From: Mrakia gelida
Taxonomy: Eukaryota; Basidiomycota; Tremellomycetes; Cystofilobasidiales; Mrakiaceae
Length of the DNA stretch: 64,000 nt
NCBI GenBank assembly: GCA_024345305.1
Contig: BRON01000004.1
Span: 124,001 to 188,000, forward strand
Reading direction: 5' to 3'
The notes beneath the pieces were generated by a model. The model was not told the origin of the DNA. It did no database searches and worked only from the letters and a program-made list of their open reading frames with translations. Position 1 is the stretch's first letter, and every line of letters begins with the position of its first letter. Below are positions 1 through 11,158 of the stretch, piece after piece. A program made the position numbers and the translations under genes.

Positions 1-73
1 AAAGGAAAGTGAAAAGAGATGCGAAAACGAAAGAACTCATGCGACTCCTCCTCAGCGCCGACCCTTCCCCTGC

Positions 74-3000
74 TCAATCAGCTCCCCACCACCCATCATC
101 GCTCTCAGGAGGCTTCACCGTCCCCACCCTCAAGATCGGGGTCGCCGTAGGTCCTCTCGAATCCGGCGACCAAGTCGAGTTCGAACTCGACGACGACCCG
201 TACGAGTTGTTCTGCTGAGGCTTCGGAGCGTGCATGGATGCTCCGACTCCAGTGGAAGTGTTCCTCGTCGGAGTGGAGAAGTATCCCGAGGGCTGCGGTT
301 GAGGGAGAGCAGGTCGGAAGGTCGAGGCTGGAGGAGTGAGGACCTGTTGTTGGAGGTGGTGAACGACGGAGGAGGGAGTTCCGGAGCTGCTGGAATGGGA
401 GGAGGGGGCATAGCCGCCGTTGGATTGGTACTGCTGCTGCTGAGGGACGAAGCCTCCGATGGACCACGACGAGGCTGAGGAGGTGTTGGATGGGAGTCCG
501 GAAGGGGTGTTTCGAGTTGGGGTTCGAGAGGATTGGTGACGGTTGAGTTCGTGTTGGAGGGATTGGATGGTTTGTTCTGCTTCCCTGAGGTTCGAGCGGA
601 CGTTCCGTTCGAGTTCCTGATACAAAAAAAGGCGGAGACGATCAGCTTACTACTCTATCGCAAAGCGGTTGACGGAAGAGGAAGGAACGAGAGAGACGCG
701 TCTCGAACTCACCTCCGTCGAGATTAACCTCCCTTCCCGCTCCTCCAACGCCGACCTCAACCCAGCCACCTCCTCGTCGGAGGCCTCAGCCCTATCCCGT
801 AACGCCGAAAGCTCCTCTCGAACTCCCTCGACCTCCTTCACCCGTCGACCGAGCTCTTGACTGAGGCTCGCTTGAGCTTGCTTCGCCGACGCTGCTGCTG
901 CTGCTGAGGCTCGAGTTTGGCTGACGAGCTTCTCCTCAGCGATGTTCAACTGAAACAAGGCGAGCAAGAAAGAATGTCAACGGTTGTTCAAGGTCTCTCG
1001 AAGACATGACTCGCGAAACGAGGGAAACGCTCCGACTCACCCTCTTCTCCAACGAACCCGTCTCAGCCGTGAGCTTCTTGACCTCCGCTCTCGCCGCCAC
1101 GAGCTCCTCCTTCTGCTTCGACTCCGCCGACGCCATCGCCTTGGTCAGAGCATCGAGTTGGTTCGTCGTCGTCTGCTGGAACTGAGCCCACGTCCGCTGG
1201 CTGATACCGATCTGACTCTTCGTTTGAGAGAGCTCGTTCTCCGTGACGGTTGACTTGAGCTTGAGTTTCGAGTGCTCCTGGAACGCGCAAGTGACAACAA
1301 CAGAGGAGGGGAGAGTCAGCGTCGAGCGTGGTCGTGGCAGAGCGGGAGGAAGGAAAAGAAGACGCAGACGCGACGCGACCGCCAAACTCACCCTCGCCCG
1401 ATCCTCATTCTCCTTCTTAAACATCCTCTCCCTCCCCAAACTGGCATCCCTCTCCTCCTGCACAATCTTCAGCTTCGCCCTCAGCTCCACCAGCTCATGC
1501 TCCCCTCTGACCTTGGCAAGCTCCTCCTCAGCCTTCTCCTTCAACCTCTCCAACGCCGTCTTCCTCGAACTCTCCAACTCGACTCCGATCCTCTTCCTCT
1601 CCTCCTCGGCGACTTTGGCTCGCTCGGTTTGGAGGTCGGAGATGGCTTTGGATTCTTGGAGAGCGGATTGGAGCTCGGTGAGCTCGGCTTGGAGGACGGG
1701 GGAGGGTGAAGAGGTGGATTCGGAGAGTCGAGCAGCGGCGTCGCGTTGGGAGGAGAGTTCGGCTGTTTGAACGATTTGAGCCAGGATGGATTCGAGTTTC
1801 GAGTGGACAGGTGAGAGATCGACGGGCTCGGCGGGAAGAGGAGGTGATGGTGCAGGCGGGGGAGGTGGAGGGAGAGCCGCGACGAACGCCTCGACGAGTG
1901 CTTTGACGTCCAGTGGCGGAAGAGGTTTCGAACCCTCGAGGAACGCGTCCATCTTCTCCTCCAGCTTCGGAACGACCGATTCCGCGAGCACCTCCGAGAC
2001 CGACTTGTAGAGCTTGAATACGAGAGCCTCCTGATCCAGCGGTGTCGACTTGAGCTTCTCGAGGTGAGGAAGGAGGAGCTCGAGGATCTGTTGAGGTTTG
2101 ACGGCTCTCTCCTCGGCGATGGATCCCTGAGCTTCGACAAGAGGAGCGAGAGCAACGACGACGGATTGGGAGATGGAGTCCACGTCGATTTTGTTGGATT
2201 CGATGGAGGGGAGGAGGGATGAGAGAAGGTTATTGATGAGAGACGCGTCGTTCCGCTGGGAGGGAGGAGGAGGGACCCGATCGAGTTTGGACGACGTTTC
2301 CTGGATCCGAGAGAGGACTTCGTCGAGGAGTTGGTTGTTCCTGCTTGTTTGAGACCGGAGAGACTCGACGGCTTGAGGATCGACGGAGTCGGAGACGAGG
2401 GAAGAAGTGGTAGGGAGATCGAGGTTTCGAAGCGCTTCAACGACGGAGCCTGTCAACAAAGGAGACGCGTCGAGGTCAGCTCGCGTATTCACTGACGACC
2501 GAAAGAAACGCAACGGAACGTGAGACTCACCCTCAACTCTCTCACAAACAGCCCTATACCCCTCCTCCACCACGCTCCTCATCTGCTCCACATCCAGCGC
2601 TCCTCCACTCTTATGCATCAACTCCTCGGCCTCCAACCTCTCCTCCATCAGCGTCCTAACAATCCTCGCCACCAGCGCATCCTCCGCGTCCGGATGGAGC
2701 GTCGAGAGATGAACGAACCCTCCTGTGACGTCGCTCGTTCGGAGGGAGTTGAGTTTGTCGTCGAGGAGGAGTTGGATCCTTCGAACGAGATCGTCGATGA
2801 GGATGGGTCCGGAGGAGAGGGAGGAGGAGACTTGGGAGGAAACGACTTGGGAGGCAAGCTCTCCTGGTGGGAGAGCATCGGAGTAGTATCTGGCGTTGAG
2901 GTGCGAGGAGGAGGCTCGATGAGCATGACCTCCTCCTCCTCCGAGGGAAGACGAATCGACCTCCTCCTCCCAGTTGAGCGGATCGATCCTCTGTCCGTGA

Positions 3001-6000
3001 AGTAGGTTGATGCTGTTCCGCTGCTGTTGCGAAATGGCAGGCATCCCTCCAAGCGAGTCGTCCGTCGAGTTATCGTGCCCGTGATGGAAGAACGAGTTGC
3101 TGATGTTCCTCGACTCGAGTCTTGATCGAACGGAGGCTCTCGTCGCGGCAGCGTCGGAGGGTCGAGAAGCGGTGAGAGCGGAGATGATGGGAGGAGAGGA
3201 GAACATCGGGATGGGGGACCGTTTGAAGCGTTCTCCGTTCCCTGCTGAGGAGGTGAAGGAGTTGGGTGAAGCGAGTGGAGGAGGAGGAACCGACGACGAC
3301 GACGCGCCGGGAGGGAAGAGGTTGCTGTTCGTCGTCGCAGCTGCTGATATTCCATCGACGTCTCCGACCGAGGAAGTCTCCCTCATCATCAACCCACTCC
3401 CGTCTGCCAGCGTAAGACCGAGGAACCTCGACTTGGTTGGCGACGGAGACGAAGGAGCGAGGGGCATCTTGAAGGCCTTGAACTTGACTTCCGGCGAGAG
3501 AACGACTGGGACGACAGTTCCTTTGGGCATCTTGAAGCTCTCGAGTCGATCGATGTCTCCTCCGTCGAGGACCCGAAGAGGTTGATCCGGCGAGGCGTGA
3601 GGCGAATGGAAGGCTCTTCGACTGGCGATGTTGCTTTCCTCGACGGCGACGACGACGATTCCATCCGACGATCCTTCTTGCTTGACGCGTTTCTCTCGAC
3701 CTTGCTGCATTCGTTCCTCCTCCTCCTTGGTCGTGGGAGCGAAGATCGACTGGAGAGGAGCTGGAGGGAGGGGACGTTGTGTCTGTCCTCGTTGAGAAGG
3801 AGACGACGACGCGACGGCGAGGGGAGAAGAAAAGGTGAACGCCTGAGCTGACTCGACGCTCGACCGCTGCTGGTTGTGAAGTCTCTGCGATGGCTGTTGA
3901 TGTTGAGTGGTGGGTCTGAACTCTGCGGCGGCTGGGTTGAAAGGACCTCGAGCGAGGAGGGAGGACGACTGGAGAGGGAGAGGATGGGAGGGTTGGTTTC
4001 TTGGGCTTCCCTCGTCGGCGGTGAAGTAGGTTGGCGTCCTCGAGAAGCTCGAGTTGGCTGTATCGAAGACGGACGGGTTGGAGATCCTCCTGATCGATGA
4101 CGGGTCGAAAGCTCGCTGGGATTGGTTGTCGTAGGAAGGAGGGGAAAGAGCCGAGGGATTCGAGGGAGACGATCCGAACTGGAAGGGTCGAGCGAGAGGG
4201 TTGAGGTAGGGAACCGCCGACGTCGTTCCACTGCTTTTCGTCGGCGAGAGAGTTCCTGTTCCAGAGTTCGTTGTAGCGTGGGAAGTCTGTCGCTGATGCT
4301 GATCCTGCTGCTGTCGTTGCTGTTGCTGGTGGTGGGGAGAGAAATCGTCCTCCTCCTCGTCGTACTCGTCCGAAGGGTTGGAGATGATCTCGTTCGAAGC
4401 GACTCGACGCGATCTTCCAGCTCCGAAGGTGGCCGACCGATCCCTGAGAGAGAGCTGACGAGCTCGATGTCGGTCCTCGTCCGAGGGGTTGGAGAACTCT
4501 CCGTCGCTCTGTGAACGCAAAACCAAAACGCGTCGAGAAGGTCAGCTTCGCGTCTCTTCTCTTCCCTCTCCTCCCCCGTTTCCTTCCTACGACTTTCGAA
4601 GAGAGAAAAGACTCGACTCACCATCTCCCGTTCCCTCTCCAACTCATCCACCTCCGACCCATCCTCCCATGCAGCCCTCCCACCAACCAACTCCCTCGTA
4701 AGAACCAACTCGTCCTCCTCCAGCTCAAGAACCTCTTCCTCCTCCGCCCTCTCGTTCGGTCGAGCTGTAACCTCCCTCTCCCTCCCACCTTCCACCCCAC
4801 TCTCATCCGTCTCCTCCTCCTCCTCCCCGAACCCAACCATATCCCCAACCCTCACCTCCCCATCGCTCTCCCCCTCCTCCACCTCCCTCTCCCCATCAAC
4901 CTCCTCGCGTCCCTCCCTCGTCTCCTCCGCCACCGCTCTCGCAGTCCTCAACCCAGGAGTCTCCTCTCCCCCCGCACTCCCTCTCCTCACAACCAACTCA
5001 ATCTCCTCCAACAACTCCTCATCCTCCTCCGTCTCCTCCTCCCAACGCTCGTTGTTCAACCTCCTCTCCCCCTCCTCTTCTTCGTTCGCAGAGATCCGAG
5101 CTTCTTCCTCCTCGCCCTCTGTGTCTTCCGAGACGGATTCGTGTCCTCCGAAGACGAGGGAGGGGGGTTGGCGGAACGGGGAGGAGGAGGAGGGGTTTGG
5201 TTTGGAGGACGAGGGGATGAAAGGTTGGGCGTGAGGGTTGGGAGCGATGAAGGTGGGTGGAGCGTTGGTGCGAGGGGTGAAAGGAGCTTGGGAGGAGTTG
5301 AGTCGAGGGATCAAAGGAGGAGCGTTGGCGTTGGGTTGGTAGAACGTCTGATTCTGCTGCTGTTGTTGGGGCTCGGCGAGTCGAGGGAAGTAGGGGTTGT
5401 GTTGCTGCTGCTGCTGAGGTTCGAGTTGGGCAGGAGGGAAGAGATGAGGAGGGAGAGCTCTCGCTCGTTCGTACTGAGGTGAGACTCCAAGGGTGGAAGA
5501 GAGATGACTGATGGGTGAGAGAGCAGGGTTGGAAGTTGAGGGGGAGAGGGTAGGAGCGGAGAGGAGGGCCGGCGAGGAGGAGAAAGGGTGGGAGGAGCCG
5601 TAGGGCGAGAGGTGTTGGTTCGGGCTGGGGTTGAAGGGTGGTTGGAGGGGGGAGGAAGAGTAAAGGGACTGGGAATGCTATACGAGAAGAAGAGAAGGGA
5701 AAGGGACGTGTCAGCTCGCTGAAACCGAAGAGAGCGCGACGCGAACCAACTCACCATCGACGACTGGTGCTCCATCTCCATCAACCTCATCTGAATCCTC
5801 TCCTCCTGCATCACCTTCCAGAACCTCTTCCCAGGCAAGTACACATCGAGCGAGAGCAGTTCTCCAGGCGGTTCTTCCTCGGGCGAGACTTCCCTCGACA
5901 CGACTTCTGGTTCCTCCGTCTCTCCCTTTGAACGAGTGACCTTCCCTCCGTCTCCCTCGAGCGAGAAGGCGACTCGCGACCATAGAAGTGGTTCGTCTTC

Positions 6001-6772
6001 GTCTTCGAGCTCGGAGGAGGTAAGGGAGGAGCGAGGAAGTTTAACTATGATTTTCTTCTTCTTCTGAGTCCCTGCTGGCTGTTCGACGACGGGGGGGACG
6101 AGCTCGGTGGACGAAGGGGTCGTTGCTGAAGCTGAGGCTTTGGCGGCGGAGGTATAGATCCCTGCTCCTCCTAAGGCAGCTTTGGGTGGGGGGCCCTACA
6201 CGCAACCAAGTCAAGATAAAGACAAACGCGTGAGCTGCCAGCCGGAATCGAGACGAGGGGAGATGGAGAGAGGGAGGAACGAGAGGGAGGGTGCGAGCTC
6301 GAACGAAGCTCAAACTCACGATGGATTGCGTCCTCGAATGAGCGTTCCCTCTGAGTCTCCCAAACCTAGCAGAACTCATCAGCCCCCCTGCTCCCCCACC
6401 CATCGAAGCCATCTGAGCGTGATGCCCTCCTGGGGAAGAAGGGAAGGAAGAACTCGTCGGTCCAGCACTCATCGGAACACTCCCTCCTCCCCATCCTCCT
6501 CCGTTTCCACTCGTCGGGAAAGCAGCTGTCCTCAGCCCTCCTAAGCCTACTCCTCTCCCAACGGGAACCTGTATAGATCCAAAGCGTTGGTGGAAAGGAC
6601 CTGCTGTTCTTGGACCAGGGAAGGAAGGATGAACGGTCGATTGAGGAGTGAAGGGTCCAGAGAGAGCTTGGGAGGAGGATTGAGAGTGAGAGCCGGAGAG
6701 GTCGAGGGAGGGGATCTGTAAGCGAGGGAGGGAGGGTGGAGGGTTCCGAGAGGGAAGTGATGGAGAAGCCAT
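74..6772 (-). CDS. large low-complexity coiled-coil protein, 8 exons, unknown function
   Basis: Eight exons join in phase (about 6320-6772, 5755-6195, 4622-5677, 2531-4508, 1392-2449, 1041-1277, 713-949, 74-616), giving 2,001 codons including the TGA stop. The N-terminal 150 residues are Ser/Pro/Gly-rich. Exon 2 holds the most ordered-looking block (LLSLDVYLPGKRFWKVMQEE). Residues of exon 3 form a long Glu-rich acidic stretch, and exon 4 starts with poly-Gln and Ser-rich sequence. The last third (exons 5-8) is heptad-like coiled coil, followed by a Gln/Ser-rich tail ending DDGWWGAD. Introns have GTGAGT donors and CAG/TAG acceptors. Three introns (2450-2530, 1278-1391, 950-1040) are stop-free in frame, so retention would lengthen the protein. 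The frame stays open upstream to about 7165, so a start near 7015 is possible; 6772 is the first Met of the Ser/Pro region. I do not recognise the family. A cytoskeletal or scaffold role would be guesswork. Confidence 0.8.
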
Positions 6773-7146
6773 CGAGTGGTTGGAGGGGAGGAAGCCATCT
6801 TGAGTTTCGCGAGGGAAGGAAGGGGGAGAGGACAGGGGGAGGGGAGCGTCGGAGGAAGGCCGTTCAGGGGGAAGGAGAGGGACGAGCTCAACGGCTCTGT
6901 TTTCGAGCGCGAATTTCGAGTTGAGTTTTTTCGTTGAATCGTCCTTTTTTAGATGGATCCGCTGCAGAGAGGGTAATGGTCTCTCCGAGCGACTCATAAT
7001 GAAAATCAAGCTCATTTTCCACGCCTGAGTTGAGAAGAAACCAAACGCGTCGAGCTGTCGATGACCTGCCCTCGTCGTTTCGAGCTCGCAAAAACTCTCC
7101 TGCCCATCCCAGCAGTCCGAAAGTTCATTCCATCCACCAAAGACTC

Positions 7147-7159
7147 TATATATATATAT
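7147..7159. promoter_or_regulatory. TATA-repeat, possible core promoter element
   Basis: An alternating TATATATATATA run lies between the stop of the kinase-like gene and the start of the large coiled-coil gene. On the minus strand it is about 370 bp upstream of the 6772 start, or about 130 bp upstream of the alternative start near 7015. This slightly favours a promoter close to the upstream start. No other TATA run is nearby. Confidence 0.35.
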
Positions 7160-7172
7160 CCACACTCACCTC

Positions 7173-8054
7173 TCACCCAACAACGACCTTCCCAACCCAC
7201 TCCTCCCCCCACCAACCAAGTCCACCCAACCTCCTCCATTTCCCCTCCTTCTCATCCTCGCGCAACAACCTCGAGTACCTCTCTCTGTTCGAGAAAAACG
7301 TCTTGGTCGCCTGGACGAAGATGGAGGTCTTCCAATTCCCAAAGACGGACGAGAAGGTCTCGATGCATTCCGGGGCGGCTGGCGAGAGAGGTTGACGGGA
7401 GAGGATCCGAGGGAGAGAGCGGAGGAGGAGGCGGTAGAGGATCAGGAGGAGTGGAGGGTCGAGCCCTGCGAGCGAGGCGGGAGTTGAGTTGGGGTGAGAG
7501 GGGAGGGGGAGGGAAAAAGAAGAGAGAAGGAGAGGGAGGGAGGGAAGAAGGTGAGCTCGAGCTTCGTTTGTTCGGCCCTGTCCGTTCGCCCTTCCCTTCA
7601 GAAGTTTTGCCTCGGAAGGATAAACGCTGGGCTGAGAGCGACTCACAAACCACATCCGTAGCCCTCTCCCTCAAGATCGCTCCAATCCCACACCTCTCGT
7701 AGTTCCCATCCACCACCCAACTTTCCTTCCTCCCCTCGCCTTCGTCGTCTAACCACGCAAGGGCAAGCTCCTTCGTCTCCTCGTTGGAACGTTCGATCCA
7801 GACGCCGTGCCTTCGCGTTCGCCAACACCCCAGAGCACTGATCAGCCTTCAACCTGTCCTGCTCTCCCTCCCTCGCTCACTCAAGAAGGAAGGAGGGAAA
7901 GCCAGCTCGCTCACCAATGCACATCATCCAAACTCAACCTCGGAACGGCAAGCTTGCTCGCAAGCAGCTTCGCTAAGGTCGTTTTCCCCGATCCTGAGTT
8001 GCCCACGAGGTAGATCCGACGGCCTTGGAGGGAGGAATCTTGAGGAACAGGCAT
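7173..8054 (-). CDS. small P-loop nucleotide kinase-like protein (adenylate kinase/FlaR-like)
   Basis: Three exons (7915-8054, 7647-7810, 7173-7465) join in phase to 198 residues. Exon 1 carries a Walker A motif, VGNSGSGKTTLAKLL, then RLSLDDVHW. Exon 2 gives GVWIERSNEE and a WVVDGNY motif, and exon 3 begins with VVWLDPPLLLILYR. The order P-loop, LDD(I/V).W, W...R..EE, W(V/I)(V/L).GNY, LDxP is typical of bacterial DNA topology modulation/FlaR-like kinases and their fungal relatives. The first intron uses an AAG acceptor at 7811-7813. This is chosen because it restores the family motif, and AAG acceptors recur elsewhere in the window. The frame is open upstream to 8174, so a longer N-terminus is possible, but 8054 places Met just before the P-loop. 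The likely activity is phosphorylation of a small nucleotide-like substrate. The substrate is unknown. Confidence 0.72.
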
Positions 8055-8544
8055 ATGAGTGGGTGGTGGGAGGGAGGAGGGAGGGAGGTGACTCGCGAGC
8101 TCGCTCGGCTCCGTTCCCTGTTTTCGCTCGCTCTTTCTATTTCGGGGTCGAAAACGACGGGCGAAGGAAAGCATATGTAGTGAAAGAGGCTAATATCGAT
8201 GCAGAGGCACGAGCAAATCAAGCTGTGCGTACTAGAGCTAAAAAAAGAAGAGGAGAGACTCGACTTGAGCGAGCGAGAAAGGGAAACGAAACGACGCGTC
8301 GCGGCCGACAAGCGATCGCGCGACGAAGGGAGAGACAACCAGTGTGGGTAAGTGGAAGGGTATAGAAGAAACGAGGTAGCCGGCCTCGTGAGGGGAGGTG
8401 AAAGCGAGAGGAGGAAGTGTGTAACGAGTGGGAGGGTGAAAAAGAAAGACGAGGTAAGAGAGCGTGGGTGGGTGGGTATGGTATGTAGGTTGGATGGAAT
8501 CCGAGAGGCGAGATAGAGAGAGGGATCGGTGAGTGCGATTGCGT
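8055..8544. other. intergenic, no gene seen
   Basis: This is the upstream region of the kinase-like gene (-) and the 3' flank of the thaumatin-like gene (-). It is purine-rich on the plus strand. The open frames crossing it have no splice support or recognisable motif. Confidence 0.5.
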
Positions 8545-10246
8545 TTAGGCGGAGGGGCAGAACTCGACTGGAGAAGATGGGGAGAACGAGGACGACGCGT
8601 CGAACGAGAAGTCAGTTTCGGAGCAAGAGGGAACGTTGCAGAGGGAGAAGACTGAACGAACCGGTGTAGCTAGGCTGAGAGTTGCATCCCCAGAGAGCGG
8701 TTCCACTGGCCTCGTCGAAGGCGAAGGCGTAGGCGTTGGGGCAGGGGCTGGTGGGGGAACGAACGAGGAGAACAGAGGTCAGTTTGTCGTTTTGAGGAAA
8801 GAGGAGGTGGGACGGTATGGGAAGTGTACGAACCCCTTGAAGTAGGAGTAGTCGGCAACCTGTAAGACGAGCGGGGAACAGACGAGTCAGTATCGGTTCG
8901 AGTCGAAAAAGAGCAGTGGGACTCGACTCACTCCAGCAGCGACGCAAGTCGTAGGGTTGTTGAACGATCCGGTGCAGCAGTTTTGATCTCCACCGAGAGC
9001 AGCGCAAGCAGATTTGCAACCTAAGTTCTTTCCAGCGTCATCGAAGGGCTGGTTGAAGAAGGAAGAAGGTGAGTTTTCCGTTGGGGACGAACGACGACGA
9101 TCGTTTCGACGCGACGCGAAGATCGAGGAAGAGGAGAGATGTACGAACCGACTGCAACTCGGCAGGACAAGCAGCGTTGAGCTCAGCAGCGCACGAGGGT
9201 GCCTTGCAAGCACCGTCAGAGGGAGTGATGGCGACGGGAAGGTTGTATCCGTCCTGATGAAAGGGAAAAAAAGGGGATGTCAGATTCGATGCGTCGAGGA
9301 AAGAGCTCGAACGGAGGGGCGGAGAAGACGTACGACGAGCGAGAGGTCGTAGAAGTCGACTCCTTGCCACTGTCCAAGTCCGAATTCAGCGAGCGTAGCT
9401 GAGAAAAGGAGAAAGAAGGGGCGAAGGTCAGTTACGTCTCAACGTTTCATCTGCTGGCTCGACTCCCTGTCCGAAATTCAACTCACTGGGAAGCTGTCCC
9501 CAAGCAGTACACTGGAGACCTCCAGGGCATCCTCCAGATACACAAGTAGAAGCATCGACGTTGTTGGGATCAGAGAAATCGCAGCCAGTTCGTCCCCTGC
9601 GAGACGTGAAACGAGGTGAAACGGAGAAGTCAGCTCGAGCTTTCGTTCGTTCACAGACTGAAAATTAGACGAACCAAATTCGTCCAGAGGTCCTGGAGAG
9701 CAAGAAAGGTAGGAAAGGTCAGCGAAGTCTCGTTGGAGCTTACGTGCGAAATAAAAGATCGAGAGAAGGGAGGGGAGACAGAAAGCGAGCTCGAAGTCAC
9801 CAAGTCTCAGGGACGTCGAACGAGACAGTCGATCCAGCAGCAGCTTCCCAACCTGTGGGAGCGTTGGGAGCCTCTCCAGTTCCGGTGAACATAGCAGGCC
9901 ACTGCGAGAAAAAGAGAAAATAGGAAGGAAGGAGTGAGCTGCGAGCTCGAACGGGGGCTGGGACAAGAGAGAGCGAGCTCGCGAAGCTCAGGGACGCACG
10001 ACTGCAAAGAAGAGGGAAGGTCAGTTCAATTTTCACGTCGAGGGTGCCGGAAATTCAGGAGACTCACTGGTGTAGGCACAGCTGTGGTAGGAGAGAAGAG
10101 GAGCATGTCAGCCTCGATGAGCGGAGAAAAGATGGCGAAGGAAAGAAGAAGGCGGACTTGTTCTTGACGGTCATCGAACGAGCGTCGACGAGAGAGGAGG
10201 AAAGAGCGACAGCGATAAGGGAAAGGGTGGGGAGGGCGTTGAGCAT
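8545..10246 (-). CDS. secreted thaumatin-like protein, 12 exons with micro-exons
   Basis: The protein is 251 residues, assembled from exons of 89, 14, 2, 101, 18, 110, 65, 105, 117, 26, 86 and 23 nt; the sum is 756 nt and every junction keeps phase. It starts with a signal peptide (MLNALPTLSLIAVALSSSLVDA). Thaumatin landmarks follow in order: VKNNCAYTIWPAMF, SGRIWGRTGCDF, CPGGLQCTAWG, TLAEFGL, FYDLSLVDGYNLP, the Cys-rich DPS-type domain (CCTGSFNN, a YFKGPCPNAYAFAFDE stretch) and a terminal YTVEFCPSA. Cysteine spacing fits the disulfide-rich family, and the acidic cleft residues are largely present. Plant and fungal members are secreted; some bind or hydrolyse beta-glucan. A wall-remodelling role here is inference. 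The first intron has a weak GTCCGC donor, but the family motif requires it. See the separate entry for the 2-nt exon. Confidence 0.9.
10000..10001 (-). other. predicted 2-nt micro-exon (TC) of the thaumatin-like gene
   Basis: Exon 2 (10068-10081) ends at phase 1 with A. The large exon starting at 9901 must begin on a codon (TGG). The only frame-keeping, stop-free solution is a 2-nt exon TC between TTTGCAG (ending 10002) and GTGCGT (starting 9999). It creates an ATC codon and the near-invariant thaumatin motif CAYTIWPA. Both flanking introns (about 66 and 98 bp) have their own branch-like CTGAC/CTCAC motif and a pyrimidine tract. Confidence 0.65.
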
Positions 10247-11158
10247 GTTGGGAGGGAGGGATGGGTAGTGGTTAGGGAGAGAAGGGGTGGCGAAAAGGAA
10301 GGAAGGGAGAAGGAAGAAGTGGTTGGGGGAGGAAGACGAGGAAGAAGATGGCCGAGTTTTGAAGTTCGTCGAGAAGAGGGGCGAGGTCGAAACGAGGGTT
10401 GTTCTGTAGAGAATTTGAGATGAACATTCATTAGAAGAGGACTGAAGGGGTGGATACGGGTGCTTGCTAGGAGAGAAGTGCCTCCTGCACGAATCGAAAC
10501 AAGGCTCAGCGAGAATAGGTAAAACAAGGCCTCCGATGATCAGCTCGCGTCCGTCTCGCGAAGTCTTTCTTCGAGCTTGACCTTGAAGCGACGAAGGGCG
10601 AGTCGACGTGGTAGAGAAGTCTGGGGTTTGACGGAGGGTGAAGCTTGATGTATAGCAGCATAGAGAAGGAGCTATGATAGCGAGGGAGGACCTGTGCGAT
10701 GAAGGGGCTAGCGAGGGGAGGGCGAGGGAAGGTCTGCGAAACGCGTCGTCATGAAACAAAATCAGTCTACCGAGGGAAAGTCACGAGGCAAGACTAGTGA
10801 GTCTACGCACCGTGAAAGTTTGAGGATGGTCATCCGAGGAGAGGGCGTAAAGGACGTTTGGACGTCGTTGGTGACAAGGTTCGAACGACGTGACGAGATT
10901 GAGCGAACTGGAGGGGAGCGAAGGTCGAGGCAACGTCAGATGTCTGACGGCATCGCCGCTTCCAGTTCGATGAAGAAAGATAGAGAAGACGAGATGGACT
11001 CACATAGCAAGGAAGAGGGGAAACGGTCTAAGAGGAACGAAACGCTAAAGTGCTGAGATCGCTGAAGGAAAAGAAGATGGGGAAGCGAGTTAGCGCCGAA
11101 CGAGGTACTGGTCGAGGAGGAGTCGAGAACGTGTACGACACTCACATCTATTCGCGTC
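10247..11158. other. intergenic region upstream of the thaumatin-like gene
   Basis: About 0.9 kb lies between the thaumatin-like start and the stop of F-box-like gene A, both on the minus strand. Open frames on either strand here lack domain motifs, and some stops interrupt all frames. It likely holds the promoter and 5'UTR of the thaumatin-like gene plus the 3' flank of gene A. Confidence 0.5.

Noticed and set aside
1243..1770. Long plus-strand ORF overlapping the coiled-coil gene
   Set aside because: It is the antisense shadow of a repetitive Glu/Lys coiled-coil coding region and has no splice or motif support.
4511..5482. 323-codon plus-strand ORF
   Set aside because: Leu/Pro/Arg-rich translation of the reverse strand of acidic, Ser-rich exons of the same gene.
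10751..11056. 101-codon plus-strand ORF between the thaumatin-like gene and F-box A
   Set aside because: No motif; the region is antisense to the 3' flank of F-box-like A and the promoter of the thaumatin-like gene.
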